Positions 44,302-52,526 of a stretch of 57,207 bases of DNA are shown in pieces; the stretch's first letter is position 1, and every line of letters starts with the position of its first letter. The stretch is taken from NCBI RefSeq assembly GCF_938045205.1, contig NZ_CALIMY010000101.1:1-57207 (forward strand). Direction: 5' to 3'. A program made the translations under genes and the position numbers. Below the pieces are notes generated by a model. The model ran no database searches. It was not told where the DNA came from and was given only the letters and a program-made list of their open reading frames with translations. This DNA comes from an uncultured Campylobacter sp. (GTDB lineage: Bacteria; Campylobacterota; Campylobacteria; Campylobacterales; Campylobacteraceae).

Positions 44302-44815
44302 TTAAAAAGATTAGTTGTGGCTGGGATAAGATACAGCATGGGGCACTTATGCGAAATTCATTCGGTTTCAATTCACCTACTAAATATGTTAAATTTATGG
44401 GTTAGGAATGAAATTTTGGAGTTACTCACAAATTAAAATTTTTAACGAACTATATATTTACCACAATATAAATAGATTTAAATGCAACTCATTTAATAGC
44501 AATTCAAAATATTTGTAAAAATGCACGCCAGGGATCTTAAAAGCTAGGTTAAAGAAGGAATTCTGCATTAATTTTAATTAAATACGCTACAAATTTAAGA
44601 TCATGAGCCAAAGTATAGAATTTAAAATTAAATTAGATAATACCAAAGAGGCAGAAAGATGGAAAAAATTTTATAAAGTAGAATTTGGTAGCATCCTCTG
44701 AAACTGCAAAACAAAGAATATCGGCGTGGTCGTCATAAAAAGGAAAAATCATCTAAATTTAATGGATACTACCGCCTTTGCCACATAAAACATAATAATT
44801 AAATGCCTCCGCCAA
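44302..44815. other. Decayed region after CRISPR array 2
   Basis: About 510 AT-rich bases. A 32-codon frame at 44603-44701 (product MSQSIEFKIKLDNTKEAERW...) ends at a TGA, and the same frame continues as plausible protein for 29 codons, so it may be a broken small gene. No family could be assigned. GTAGAATT at 44678 echoes the array-2 repeat but is too short to count as one. Confidence 0.35.
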
Positions 44816-44950
44816 TTATTTTTTAAAATTTTTAAAAAATTTCTTCAAAAGCGCCTTATAAAAAATCGCGAATTTCGACTCTTTTTTCTCATAAATCACG
44901 CGAAAGACGCCCTGTAGATCCAGCTTTTCTTGCAAAGTAATGTTTTGCAC
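44816..44950 (-). CDS. 44-residue basic protein after the HTH gene
   Basis: A small ORF starting at GTG (44950) after AGGAG, one base beyond the stop of the HTH gene, so translation is likely coupled. The product, VQNITLQEKLDLQGVFRVIY and a Lys/Phe-rich tail (KKFFKNFKK), is strongly basic and partly amphipathic. I recognise no family. With the HTH protein it could be a two-gene regulatory or toxin-antitoxin-like unit; this is speculation from size and order only. Confidence 0.45.
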   Translation of the reverse strand: MQNITLQEKLDLQGVFRVIYEKKESKFAIFYKALLKKFFKNFKK

Positions 44951-44951
44951 T

Positions 44952-45197
44952 CTACTCTCCTATAAGTTTTTTTATCTTATGCAGCACAAACGCAGCGTCG
45001 TCGCTATCGAGCTCGCACAACATCTGGCATATCGCGGTCGCGGCTTGCGGCTTGGTCGTGCCCAAGCGCCAGTCCTGATACGTCCGCATCGACACGCCTA
45101 ACCTCTGCGCCATCGCGGCGTGCGAGATCTTTTTGCCGTTGTTTTTAGCTTCGACGGCATTGTGCAAAATGTTGAATATATCGCTCGTTTCTAACAT
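44952..45197 (-). CDS. Small XRE-type helix-turn-helix protein
   Basis: An 81-residue DNA-binding protein. The HTH is KISHAAMAQRLGVSMRTYQDWRLGTTKPQ (residues about 22-50), of the Cro/XRE type, followed by a short helical tail. I choose ATG at 45197. A TATAAT (45209-45204, minus strand) lies only seven bases before it, so the message would be leaderless or nearly so; no ribosome site is seen. The upstream region contains TTATAC/GTATAA inverted repeats that could be its own operator. It likely represses itself and the 44-residue gene. Confidence 0.75.
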   Translation of the reverse strand: MLETSDIFNILHNAVEAKNNGKKISHAAMAQRLGVSMRTYQDWRLGTTKPQAATAICQMLCELDSDDAAFVLHKIKKLIGE

Positions 45198-45555
45198 ATG
45201 AAAATTATACAAATTTATTCGTTAATTATACATAAAATCGTATAAAATGAATAAAAATCGTGTTATTCATAAGTAAAAATAGCAAAACACTTCGTTTATC
45301 CGTATGAATTATACAGAATACTGCATAAAATAAACATAAAATTTTATAAAATTTTGCATATTATGCCGTAAAGATGAACCGGCTTGCACAAACAGGCATC
45401 TTATAGAACGGCACATTAAATTTTAAAATGGGGATAGATGAAATTTTACACATCGAAGCTTTTGGGGTTTGATTTTTTTTGATCGGCTCTGGTAGCAATT
45501 ACAAACAAGATGGAATTTTACCCTATGCCGAGCCATATCTGCCGGCACAAAGAGC
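45198..45555. other. AT-rich regulatory gap upstream of the HTH gene
   Basis: About 360 bases. The part next to the HTH gene (45200-45350) has repeated ATTATAC, GTATAA and TTATTC/GAATAA words in both orientations, suggesting multiple binding sites for the HTH protein. No ORF with a ribosome site is visible. Confidence 0.45.
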
Positions 45556-45840
45556 GTTTCAATTCCTAGTGGAATAGAATTCTACGGAAAGGCGGTGAAT
45601 GCGGGATATGTGAGTTTCGCATTTCAATTCCCGTTGGAGTTTGAAACATTTCAATTTGCTCTTTAAGTTCTTTTATCTTTTCGTGTAAATTTCCTCCGTT
45701 GGGAATTGAAGCTATGGGCGACAGCCGCAGAGAAAAGCAAGCGACGAGGTAGAATTCTATTCCATTAGGAATTGAAACGTGATATACTTCATCGCGTAGC
45801 CCGTGGCGTTGTGCATAATTCCATTCCATTAGATAGAATT
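45556..45840. CRISPR. Decayed CRISPR array 3 with mixed and inverted repeats
   Basis: Repeat-like units lie at 45556-45585 (minus orientation, array-2-like), 45620-45647 (left half array-2-like in minus orientation, right half ending TTGGAGTTTGAAAC as in array 1), 45683-45712 (GTGTAAATTTCCTCC start of array 1 joined to GGGAATTGAAGC of array 2), 45749-45778 (plus, array-2-like) and a partial one near 45811-45840. Spacing of about 35 bases is kept between them. No leader is seen. This looks like an inactive remnant. Confidence 0.75.
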
Positions 45841-45862
45841 CCAAAGGATCTTGAGGTGCACA

Positions 45863-45909
45863 ATCATAGAATTTAATGCCTTTCTATGATTAGGAAATAA
45901 ATTCCTAAT
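45863..45909. terminator. Two adjacent hairpins after ppk2
   Basis: ATCATAGAA/TTCTATGAT (45863-45871 and 45882-45890) and ATTAGGAA/TTCCTAAT (45889-45896 and 45902-45909) are perfect stems sharing two bases. They lie 58 bases past the ppk2 stop and lack a T run. They may be a terminator or processing site, or alternatives that exclude each other. Confidence 0.4.
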
Positions 45910-45967
45910 GAGGCAATTCCTAGCAAGCCTCCCTAGCAATTCTTAGCGAGTAATCTTCATTGGTAAG

Positions 45968-46870
45968 TCAACCCTTTTTCTTATCCTTCTTGTTCTTGCG
46001 GGAGGGGCTCTCCAGCTTGCGCCAAGCCTCGCTTTTTTGGCTATCCTCCATTAGCACTATCTCCCTGGCGCCATTTCGCACGAGGTTTGGATCCACCGCG
46101 AGTTCCTTCGCATCGATCTTTTCGGGATAGTCTATGCGCGAGAGTATGCAGCGGAAGGCGTTTAGTCGCGCGATCTTTTTATCGTTGCTATCAAGGATCG
46201 TCCACGGCGCAAACTCGGTATTTGAAGCGAGCAGCATCGAGTATTTTGCGAGCGTATATTGATTCCACAGTTCCTGCGATCTCGCATCCACCGGCGAGAG
46301 TTTATACTGCTTCAACGGGTCGGTGCGGCGCGATTCGAAGCGCCTTTTTTGCTCCTCTTTGGAGACTGAGAAGTAAAATTTAAACAAAATTATCCCCGCA
46401 CTTACCAAAAGCTCCTCAAATTTAGGCACTTGGCGCAGGAAATCTTTATGCTCGGCGTGAGTGCAAAAGCCCATCACCGGCTCGACCATCGCGCGGTTGT
46501 ACCAGCTGCGGTCAAAGATCGCGATCTCGCCGCCGCTGGGTAGGTGCGCGACGTAGCGCTGGAAGTACCACTGCGTCTTTTCTACGTTGCTCGGCTTTTC
46601 GAGCGCTACGATGCGGCATCCGCGTGGATTTAGATGCTCAGTTAAGCGCTTGATCGTGCCACCTTTGCCCGCCGCGTCGCGCCCCTCCATCAAAATCAAA
46701 ATTTTTAAGCCTTTTTCTTTTACGAATTTTTGCAGCTTCAAAAGCTCGATCTGGTATCTCTCAAGCAGCGTTTCGTAGTCTTTGAACGAGATTTTTTCGT
46801 ACTTTGAGCTTTTAAATTCTATCTCTTTCAGTGCTATTTCGCCTGTTTCGGTTTTGATCTCTTTGCTCAT
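45968..46870 (-). CDS. ppk2: Polyphosphate kinase 2
   Basis: A 300-residue PPK2-family kinase transferring phosphate between polyphosphate and nucleotides (typically GDP or ADP). Walker A is EGRDAAGKGGTIKRL near residue 62, the lid region contains YFQRYVAHLPSGGEIAIFDRSWYNRAMVEPVMGF with Walker B IAIFDRSWYNR, and SRRTDPLKQYKLSPVDARS follows. The C-terminus is a Lys-rich tail (KNKKDKKKG). It is divergent from dsbD and ends next to the decayed CRISPR array. In C. jejuni PPK2 affects stress survival; the substrate of this copy is not determined. Confidence 0.94.
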   Translation of the reverse strand: MSKEIKTETGEIALKEIEFKSSKYEKISFKDYETLLERYQIELLKLQKFVKEKGLKILILMEGRDAAGKGGTIKRLTEHLNPRGCRIVALEKPSNVEKTQWYFQRYVAHLPSGGEIAIFDRSWYNRAMVEPVMGFCTHAEHKDFLRQVPKFEELLVSAGIILFKFYFSVSKEEQKRRFESRRTDPLKQYKLSPVDARSQELWNQYTLAKYSMLLASNTEFAPWTILDSNDKKIARLNAFRCILSRIDYPEKIDAKELAVDPNLVRNGAREIVLMEDSQKSEAWRKLESPSRKNKKDKKKG

Positions 46871-46978
46871 ATCGCCTCCTAAAAATTTTAAGGAATTTTA
46901 CAAAAAAGTTCTTTAGATTACACTATAAATTCATACTTATTACGTTAGAATGTAGGAAAAAATTTCAAAGGATAAAAT

Positions 46979-48952
46979 TTGATCAGATCACTTATTTTGG
47001 CAGCGTTTTTTCTTTTAGGCTTGGGCGCCGAGCCCCTGAAACCCTCCGATGCGTTCAAGCTTAACGTGACGGCGCAAAGCGGTAGCGTAACGCTAAGTTT
47101 TGATATCGCGAACGGGGTTTATCTCTATCAAAACGAGATAAAAATTTTCACTGACGGCGCGGAGGTAACGAATTTAATAAATCTGCCCGCCGCGACCGAA
47201 TACAAGGATTATAAAATTTACGAGGGCAAATTTAGCATCGCCGTGCCTTTGGGCCTTGTGCTTGCAAATGCCGCAGACAGCGATGATTTCGTGCTTAACG
47301 GCGATTTTTTGGGCTGCACGAAATCGGGCTTTTGCTACCAGCCGCAGCAGTTCGGTTTCAGCTTCAAGCGCGTGGTAGAGGGCTATCAGATCAGCAAAAT
47401 TTCAAACTCCGAGCTGAAAAAATACCGAAGCGGCGGAAATTCCGCGCAGATTTCTGCCTCATACAGCGCACAGAGCGGGACTGTAAATTTTAAAAGCAAT
47501 GCCGCAGCAGCGGGCGCAGGGACAGATTCCATGGCGGACTCTCACGTAGCGGGAAATTCCGCGGCAAGCTCGGCTGAAAACGCTGCTGTAAATTCCGATG
47601 AATCCTCCGCGCACAAAAACCCACGCGACGCAAATTCCATCTCCGAGCAGGATAAAATTTTAAACGTTCTTGGCAGCAAGAGCTTCATCGCCGCGATCGC
47701 GCTGTTTTTCGGCTACGGCGTGCTGCTCTCGCTAAGCCCTTGCGTCTATCCGCTCATCCCGATCCTCTCGTCGATCATCGTGGCGAAAACTTCCTCGAAG
47801 CCGAGCGCGAAAAAAAGCCTCGCCGTAAGTCTCGCGTATATTTTCGGGATGGCGAGCTCGTATGCGATTTTAGGGGCATTCGTGGCGGTTTTTGGGCAAA
47901 ATTTACAGGGCCTGCTGCAAACTCCGCCCGCGCTGATCCTAACCTCGCTCATATTCGCCGCGCTCGCGTTTTCTATGTTTGGATTTTATGAGATCCGCTT
48001 GCCTGCGCGCTTTCAAAGCTTCTTAAATAGCAAAAGCGAAAATGCCGGCGGCCTGATCGGAGTTTTTTCGATGGGACTTATCTCGGCGCTCGTCGTATCG
48101 CCGTGCATCTCCGCTCCGCTTGCGGGCGCGCTCGTTTACATCGCGGGCAGCGGCGACGTTCTGCTGGGTGCGGCGGCTCTTTTTGCGCTGGGGCTCGGAA
48201 GCGGCGCGCTACTGCTTGTGGTGGGGCTCGGCGGCGCACTGCCTAGACCCGGAGCTTGGATGGAGGCGGTGCCTAAAATTTTCGGCTTTTTGCTGCTTTT
48301 TACGGCTGTGTGGATTTTGCGCACGCTCATCGGCGAAAATTTAAGCCTGCTGATTTACGCGGTTTTAGGCGCGATCTTTGCAGGATTTTTGGGGCTGTTT
48401 GACGGCGGCGCGAGCGGTATCAAGCGCGCTTTGGCTCTCGTAATCGCGCTATATTCGGCGCTGCTGCTCGCAGGCTTTGCCAGTGGCGCGAAAGATTTTT
48501 CCAGGCCGCTTGGTAATCTAATCCCGCAAAGCACGAGATATTCCAGCGGCGGCCCCGGCGGCGAGAGCTTACAAGTGGGCGAAATTTCTAGCGCTCAAAA
48601 TTTTGGCGGCGCGCATTTTTCGTTTGTGCACGATCTGGCGCAGCTGCGCGGCGAAATAGAAAATTCCAAAAAGCCCGTGATAGTGGACTTTTGGGCTAGC
48701 TGGTGTAAAAATTGCGAGCAGAGCGAGCGAGCGTTCGCAGATCCTGCTCTTGCGGGCGCTCTTGATAAATTTAGCCTTTTAAAGATCGATCTTAGCGAAG
48801 ATAGCGAGCAAAATAGGGCGATAAAAGCGCATTTTAACGTATTCGGCCCGCCTACGATTCTGTTTTTTAAAGAGGGCGCCGAGATTGCGAACCTGCGCCA
48901 GATCGGCAGCGTAAATTCCGAAAAGCTGGCCGAAATTTTAACCGAAATTTAG
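46979..48952 (+). CDS. dsbD: Thiol:disulfide interchange protein DsbD
   Basis: A 657-residue membrane protein passing electrons from cytoplasmic thioredoxin to periplasmic thiols. After the signal peptide, the N-terminal domain holds the Cys pair GCTKSGFC near 112-118. Residues about 150-225 are an Asn/Ser/Ala-rich linker longer than usual. The transmembrane core shows LSPCVYPLIPIL and VVSPCISAPLAGAL, each with its redox Cys. The C-terminal thioredoxin domain has FWASWCKNCEQS near 575 and a cis-Pro in FGPPTILFF. Start is TTG at 46979 after AAAGGA. Confidence 0.95.
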   Translation: MIRSLILAAFFLLGLGAEPLKPSDAFKLNVTAQSGSVTLSFDIANGVYLYQNEIKIFTDGAEVTNLINLPAATEYKDYKIYEGKFSIAVPLGLVLANAADSDDFVLNGDFLGCTKSGFCYQPQQFGFSFKRVVEGYQISKISNSELKKYRSGGNSAQISASYSAQSGTVNFKSNAAAAGAGTDSMADSHVAGNSAASSAENAAVNSDESSAHKNPRDANSISEQDKILNVLGSKSFIAAIALFFGYGVLLSLSPCVYPLIPILSSIIVAKTSSKPSAKKSLAVSLAYIFGMASSYAILGAFVAVFGQNLQGLLQTPPALILTSLIFAALAFSMFGFYEIRLPARFQSFLNSKSENAGGLIGVFSMGLISALVVSPCISAPLAGALVYIAGSGDVLLGAAALFALGLGSGALLLVVGLGGALPRPGAWMEAVPKIFGFLLLFTAVWILRTLIGENLSLLIYAVLGAIFAGFLGLFDGGASGIKRALALVIALYSALLLAGFASGAKDFSRPLGNLIPQSTRYSSGGPGGESLQVGEISSAQNFGGAHFSFVHDLAQLRGEIENSKKPVIVDFWASWCKNCEQSERAFADPALAGALDKFSLLKIDLSEDSEQNRAIKAHFNVFGPPTILFFKEGAEIANLRQIGSVNSEKLAEILTEI

Positions 48953-49000
48953 TGAAATTTAGATAGATTTCAAACAAAATTTAGTTTTAAGGATTGCGCG

Positions 49001-49579
49001 ATGATAAGCAAAAATAGGGCTACGAAAGAGACCAAAATCGAGCTTGAGCTTGAGCTTTACGGGCGCGGCGCAGCGCAGATACAAACGGGCATCGGTTTTT
49101 TCGATCATATGCTTAGCGCGTTTGCCAAGCACGCGTGGATCGATCTGAACCTGCGTTGCGAGGGCGATTTGCAGGTTGATTTTCATCACAGCGTCGAGGA
49201 CTGCGGCATCGTGCTCGGAAGCGCGATCAAAGAGGCGATCTATCCCGCGCAAAACATCGAGCGCTTCGGCGATAGCGTCGTCGTGATGGACGAAGCCGCC
49301 GTAAGCGCCGCGCTTGATTTTTCCAACCGCGCGTTTTTGGTATTTGATTGCCCGAGCCTGAAGCGCGGTAAGATCGGCGAATTCGACGCCGAGCTCGTGG
49401 AGGAATTTTTCCGCGCTCTGGCTTTCAACGCAAATTTAACGCTGCATCTAAGCCAGATCCGCGGCGAAAATCTGCATCACGTCGCAGAGGCCGCGTTTAA
49501 AGCGTTTGCTGTCGCATTCCGTCGCGCGATAAGTATCAACGAGCGCGCCGGCGTGCCTAGCACCAAGGGCGTTTTATAA
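49001..49579 (+). CDS. hisB: Imidazoleglycerol-phosphate dehydratase
   Basis: A 192-residue monofunctional HisB (histidine biosynthesis, sixth step). The duplicated metal-binding motifs are FFDHMLSAFAKHAW with DFHHSVEDCGIVLG near residues 65-78, and RGENLHHVAEAAFKAFAVAFRRAI near 155-178. The phosphatase domain of bifunctional enterobacterial HisB is absent. The start has AAGGA. Other his genes are not in the window. Confidence 0.97.
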   Translation: MISKNRATKETKIELELELYGRGAAQIQTGIGFFDHMLSAFAKHAWIDLNLRCEGDLQVDFHHSVEDCGIVLGSAIKEAIYPAQNIERFGDSVVVMDEAAVSAALDFSNRAFLVFDCPSLKRGKIGEFDAELVEEFFRALAFNANLTLHLSQIRGENLHHVAEAAFKAFAVAFRRAISINERAGVPSTKGVL

Positions 49580-49833
49580 CGGCAAATGCGCGCTAAATTT
49601 AGCAAAATTAGCAATTCGCGGTTTTGTAATTTTATCGGCGTTTGAAATTTTACTCTCGCCGCTGCTTGAAATTTGCAAAATTTCGCCCTTGTTCGGGCAA
49701 AGCGCGCCGCTTTTATTAAGACCGCTGGCGGTGCATTTGCGCCCGCCGCGAAAACCGCGAATATGCTATATGAAATTTCACACCGTCGGAGCGCTAAAAT
49801 GCCGCTTTGCATATTAAAATTTAAAGGTAAAAG

Positions 49834-50256
49834 ATGAATAATTTCGGATCGCTTATGGAGATTTTAAATGTGCTGTTTTTGATCTGCTTTGTTTGGCTTA
49901 TCGTGTGTTTGATTAAATTTATCAGATCAAAAGATGAGCCGGAGCGCCATACAAGAGATAGAAAATTTCTAATCATTTCGACGATTGCGTTTTTGTGCAC
50001 CCTTACTCCGCTGGTATATTTTGAGTGGCTGCCGGATATATTTATCTCGATCTCGGTTTTGATCGCGCTGCCGATAATTTCGTTTATTTTTCTAATCGTG
50101 TATTTGGTAAAATTTATTAAATCTGCTAAAAGCGCGCCCGAGCGCCGCAGAAAGATTAGAAATCTCCTGATCCTCTCCATGTTTTTATTCATAATCTTTT
50201 CGGCGGTCTTAGCCGGCTTTTTATGGCTGCTTAATAGCGCGTTTGCGCATATGTGA
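49834..50256 (+). CDS. Membrane protein with internal duplication
   Basis: A 140-residue protein of four hydrophobic helices. Two halves resemble each other: LIVCLIKFIRSKDEPERHTRDRKFLIIS (about 22-49) and LIVYLVKFIKSAKSAPERRRKIRNLLILS (about 88-116), each a helix, a basic/acidic loop, and another helix. This suggests an ancient two-helix duplication. Start ATG follows AAAGG. The following 45-residue ORF and PstS-like gene are close and same-strand. Function unknown. Confidence 0.7.
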   Translation: MNNFGSLMEILNVLFLICFVWLIVCLIKFIRSKDEPERHTRDRKFLIISTIAFLCTLTPLVYFEWLPDIFISISVLIALPIISFIFLIVYLVKFIKSAKSAPERRRKIRNLLILSMFLFIIFSAVLAGFLWLLNSAFAHM

Positions 50257-50263
50257 GGCATAA

Positions 50264-50401
50264 ATGAGCGATGAAATTTTTCAAAAAACGATCGCAGTAA
50301 TAATTACGGCGTGGGCGATCAGCGTTTGCGCGCTAACCGCAGCGGCGCTGTATCTTCAGAGCAAATGTTCGATCATCTCCTATATCGCAAACGGAAATTA
50401 A
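50264..50401 (+). CDS. 45-residue single-span membrane protein
   Basis: A small ORF lying between the duplicated membrane protein (7 bases before) and the PstS-like gene (1 base after), with TGAGG as a weak ribosome site. The product has one hydrophobic helix (TIAVIITAWAISVCALTAAAL) and a short Cys-containing tail. The tight spacing argues that it is translated as part of the operon. Function unknown. Confidence 0.55.
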   Translation: MSDEIFQKTIAVIITAWAISVCALTAAALYLQSKCSIISYIANGN

Positions 50402-50402
50402 T

Positions 50403-51350
50403 ATGAAGCGTGCAATTATCGCCATTTTGCTGCTGCTTAGCTTGGCGGCTTTCGATTTTGCATTTTACCGCCTCGTCGTGAAGCGATACGTAAATCAAAG
50501 CAGCGCCGAGATGCAGGCTAAATCGATCGAGCTGCACAAATTCCTGCCGTTTGAGCAGGGCTCGCAGATCGTGCGCGCCAGCTCCGGCTTAAAACTTAGC
50601 GGCGATCTGCCGATAATCGACGGCGCAGCGGCTTTGTATCCCGTATTTTCGGCATTCGTTGCGGCGAGCTATCCGAAGGAAAGCGTGGAATTTGACGGGC
50701 AAAATTTCACGAGTGCTAGCAGGCTTAAATTTAGCAATACCCGCGGCGCCTACAAGGCAATAAGCGACGGCGAGGCGGATATCATTTTCGTCGCCGCTCC
50801 TTCGAAGCAGCAGCTTGATTATGCGCAGGAAAAGGGCGTGCGCTTGCGCTTTGTGCCGATCGGGCTGGAGGCGTTCGTCTTTATCGTAAATGCAAATAAC
50901 AAAGTTTCAAGCTTAAGCTTGGATCAGGTGCGAGGAATTTATTCGGGGCAATATAGTGATTGGTCGCAGCTCGGCGGCGAGCGCATGCGAATAGATGCCG
51001 TGCAGCGAAACGCGGGTAGCGGCAGCCAGAGCGCGTTTTTGAAATTTATGAGTAAGACGCAGCCTAAGCGCAAGATCACGGGCTTTTTCGGCAGTGCGAT
51101 CGGCTTTTCGTTTCGCTATTACGTCGAGGGGATCGTGCAAAACGGCGGCGTGAAGATGCTTAGCCTAAACGGCGCGTATCCGAATAAAGAAAATATCGCT
51201 AGCCGCAAATACCCGCTCGTAGCCGAAATTTACGCGGTTTACGACGAAAATAAAAAAAACGAAAATATCCGCATCTTGATAGATTGGATCCTTTCGCCGC
51301 AGGGGCAAAGTATCATCGAAAATAGCGGCTACGTGCCGATTAGGGGCTAA
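50403..51350 (+). CDS. PstS-like periplasmic substrate-binding protein
   Basis: A 315-residue protein held by an N-terminal hydrophobic segment (residues 4-24; no lipobox Cys). The binding domain resembles PstS-type phosphate-binding proteins: DGAAALYPVFSAFVAASYP, ISDGEADIIFVAAPSKQQ, LEAFVFIVNANNKVSSLSLDQVRGIYSGQYSDW and VQRNAGSGSQSAFLKFM. The phosphate-loop pattern SGSxxxF is present as GSGSQSAF. No transporter permease or ATPase is adjacent; instead it follows two small membrane proteins. Its job may be sensing or capture and not classic import. Confidence 0.75.
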   Translation: MKRAIIAILLLLSLAAFDFAFYRLVVKRYVNQSSAEMQAKSIELHKFLPFEQGSQIVRASSGLKLSGDLPIIDGAAALYPVFSAFVAASYPKESVEFDGQNFTSASRLKFSNTRGAYKAISDGEADIIFVAAPSKQQLDYAQEKGVRLRFVPIGLEAFVFIVNANNKVSSLSLDQVRGIYSGQYSDWSQLGGERMRIDAVQRNAGSGSQSAFLKFMSKTQPKRKITGFFGSAIGFSFRYYVEGIVQNGGVKMLSLNGAYPNKENIASRKYPLVAEIYAVYDENKKNENIRILIDWILSPQGQSIIENSGYVPIRG

Positions 51351-51424
51351 GATCGCAGCTTAAATTTATACGGCGTTTGCCAAAAATTCAGCCAAATTTC
51401 GTTAAAATCGCAAAATTTCAAAAA

Positions 51425-51925
51425 ATGGAAAACGAAGTGATAAAGATCATATTTTTAGACGTAGACGGCTGTCTTAGCGACGGCGGGCTGTACCATTCAA
51501 ACGGCGGCGAAGAGATGAAGAAATTTAACGTAAAAGACGGGTTTGGCATCCAGGAATGGCAGCGACTGGGGCTAAAGGTCGCGATCATCACCGGCAAAAG
51601 CTCGCAAATCGTCGCAAACCGCGCGCGCGAGCTGAAGATCGATACGCTCTTTCAAGGCGAAAAAGACAAGCTCTCAAGGGCGGAGCAAATTTTAAAAAAT
51701 TTTAACCTAAGCTTCGATGAGGCCGCCGCGATCGGCGATGATATAAACGACGCGAAGCTTTTAAACGCAGTCGCGATCAGCTTCAAGCCCGCCGATGCGC
51801 TAAGCTCGCTAAAAGCGGACGTCACGCTAAGCAAAAACGGCGGCTGCGGCGCGGTGCGCGAGATGATCGAAATGCTCGTCGATAAAAACGGCATGCGCGA
51901 AGAGTGGAATAGCAAATGGCTGTAG
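51425..51925 (+). CDS. kdsC: 3-deoxy-manno-octulosonate-8-phosphate phosphatase
   Basis: A 166-residue HAD phosphatase removing phosphate from KDO-8-P in lipopolysaccharide core synthesis. The DxDGxxxD motif is IIFLDVDGCLSDGGLY, motif II is in IITGKSS, and the GDD-type motif is AAIGDDINDAKLL. KdsC lacks a cap and forms a tetramer. I take ATG at 51425; no ribosome site is clear, and GTG at 51437 or the upstream ATG at 51377 are alternatives. The following lptC and lptA are LPS transport genes, so the cluster serves the outer membrane. Confidence 0.93.
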   Translation: MENEVIKIIFLDVDGCLSDGGLYHSNGGEEMKKFNVKDGFGIQEWQRLGLKVAIITGKSSQIVANRARELKIDTLFQGEKDKLSRAEQILKNFNLSFDEAAAIGDDINDAKLLNAVAISFKPADALSSLKADVTLSKNGGCGAVREMIEMLVDKNGMREEWNSKWL

Positions 51926-51992
51926 TTTCGCAAGCGCGCGTGAGAATGCCTGCGAGGGGCAAAATTCTGCGTAGATCAAAAGGAGCCGAGCG

Positions 51993-52526
51993 ATGGTGAT
52001 AAAGATTTTCTACGTCGCGATTGCGATCTTTTGCGTCGCGATGGTGTTTTTAAGCGTGCAGACGCCATATTTTAGCGATATGTTTAGGCAGGATCTAAGT
52101 ATTGCGAATATGGAGATGAAAAAGATCGTCGATTATCAGATTGGCGAGCGCGTGGATGCTAAATTTACCGCGGACGGCGGCACTCGCTACAAGGATCGCG
52201 ACGAGTTTGTAAATTTTAAAGCCGAGGAGATTAGCGCGGATCTAAATCACACTTTGGTTTCAAAAACCGCGACGTGCGCAGGCGAGCTGATAAAATTTAA
52301 CGGCGACGCGCACTATGTAAATAGCAGAGGCTTTGATTACACTGCGCAAGAGATCATCTACGATACGAGCAGCAAGATCGTCCGCTCTGACGTGCCGTAC
52401 GTGCTGCGCCAAGGCGGCGACCGCATCACGGGCGCAAGCATCAGCTACGATACTAAAACCAAACAAACAAACTCAAAAGGAATCCACGCATGGTATTTAA
52501 TAAAAGATCAAAACTCTACAAACTAA
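51993..52526 (+). CDS. lptC: LPS export protein LptC
   Basis: A 177-residue protein with one N-terminal membrane helix (IKIFYVAIAIFCVAMVFLSV) and a periplasmic beta-jellyroll. Similarity to LptC is weak in sequence but supported by size, topology, and place between kdsC and lptA. It would pass lipopolysaccharide from LptBFG to LptA. Start follows AAGGAG. It overlaps lptA by 37 bases. Confidence 0.85.
   Translation: MVIKIFYVAIAIFCVAMVFLSVQTPYFSDMFRQDLSIANMEMKKIVDYQIGERVDAKFTADGGTRYKDRDEFVNFKAEEISADLNHTLVSKTATCAGELIKFNGDAHYVNSRGFDYTAQEIIYDTSSKIVRSDVPYVLRQGGDRITGASISYDTKTKQTNSKGIHAWYLIKDQNSTN

Noticed and set aside
45566..45844. 92-codon ORF over the decayed array
   Set aside because: Entirely made of repeat-like sequence; no ribosome site.
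49821..50261. 146-codon minus-strand ORF opposite the duplicated membrane protein
   Set aside because: The plus-strand frame has a ribosome site and coherent membrane helices; the opposite frame is its shadow.
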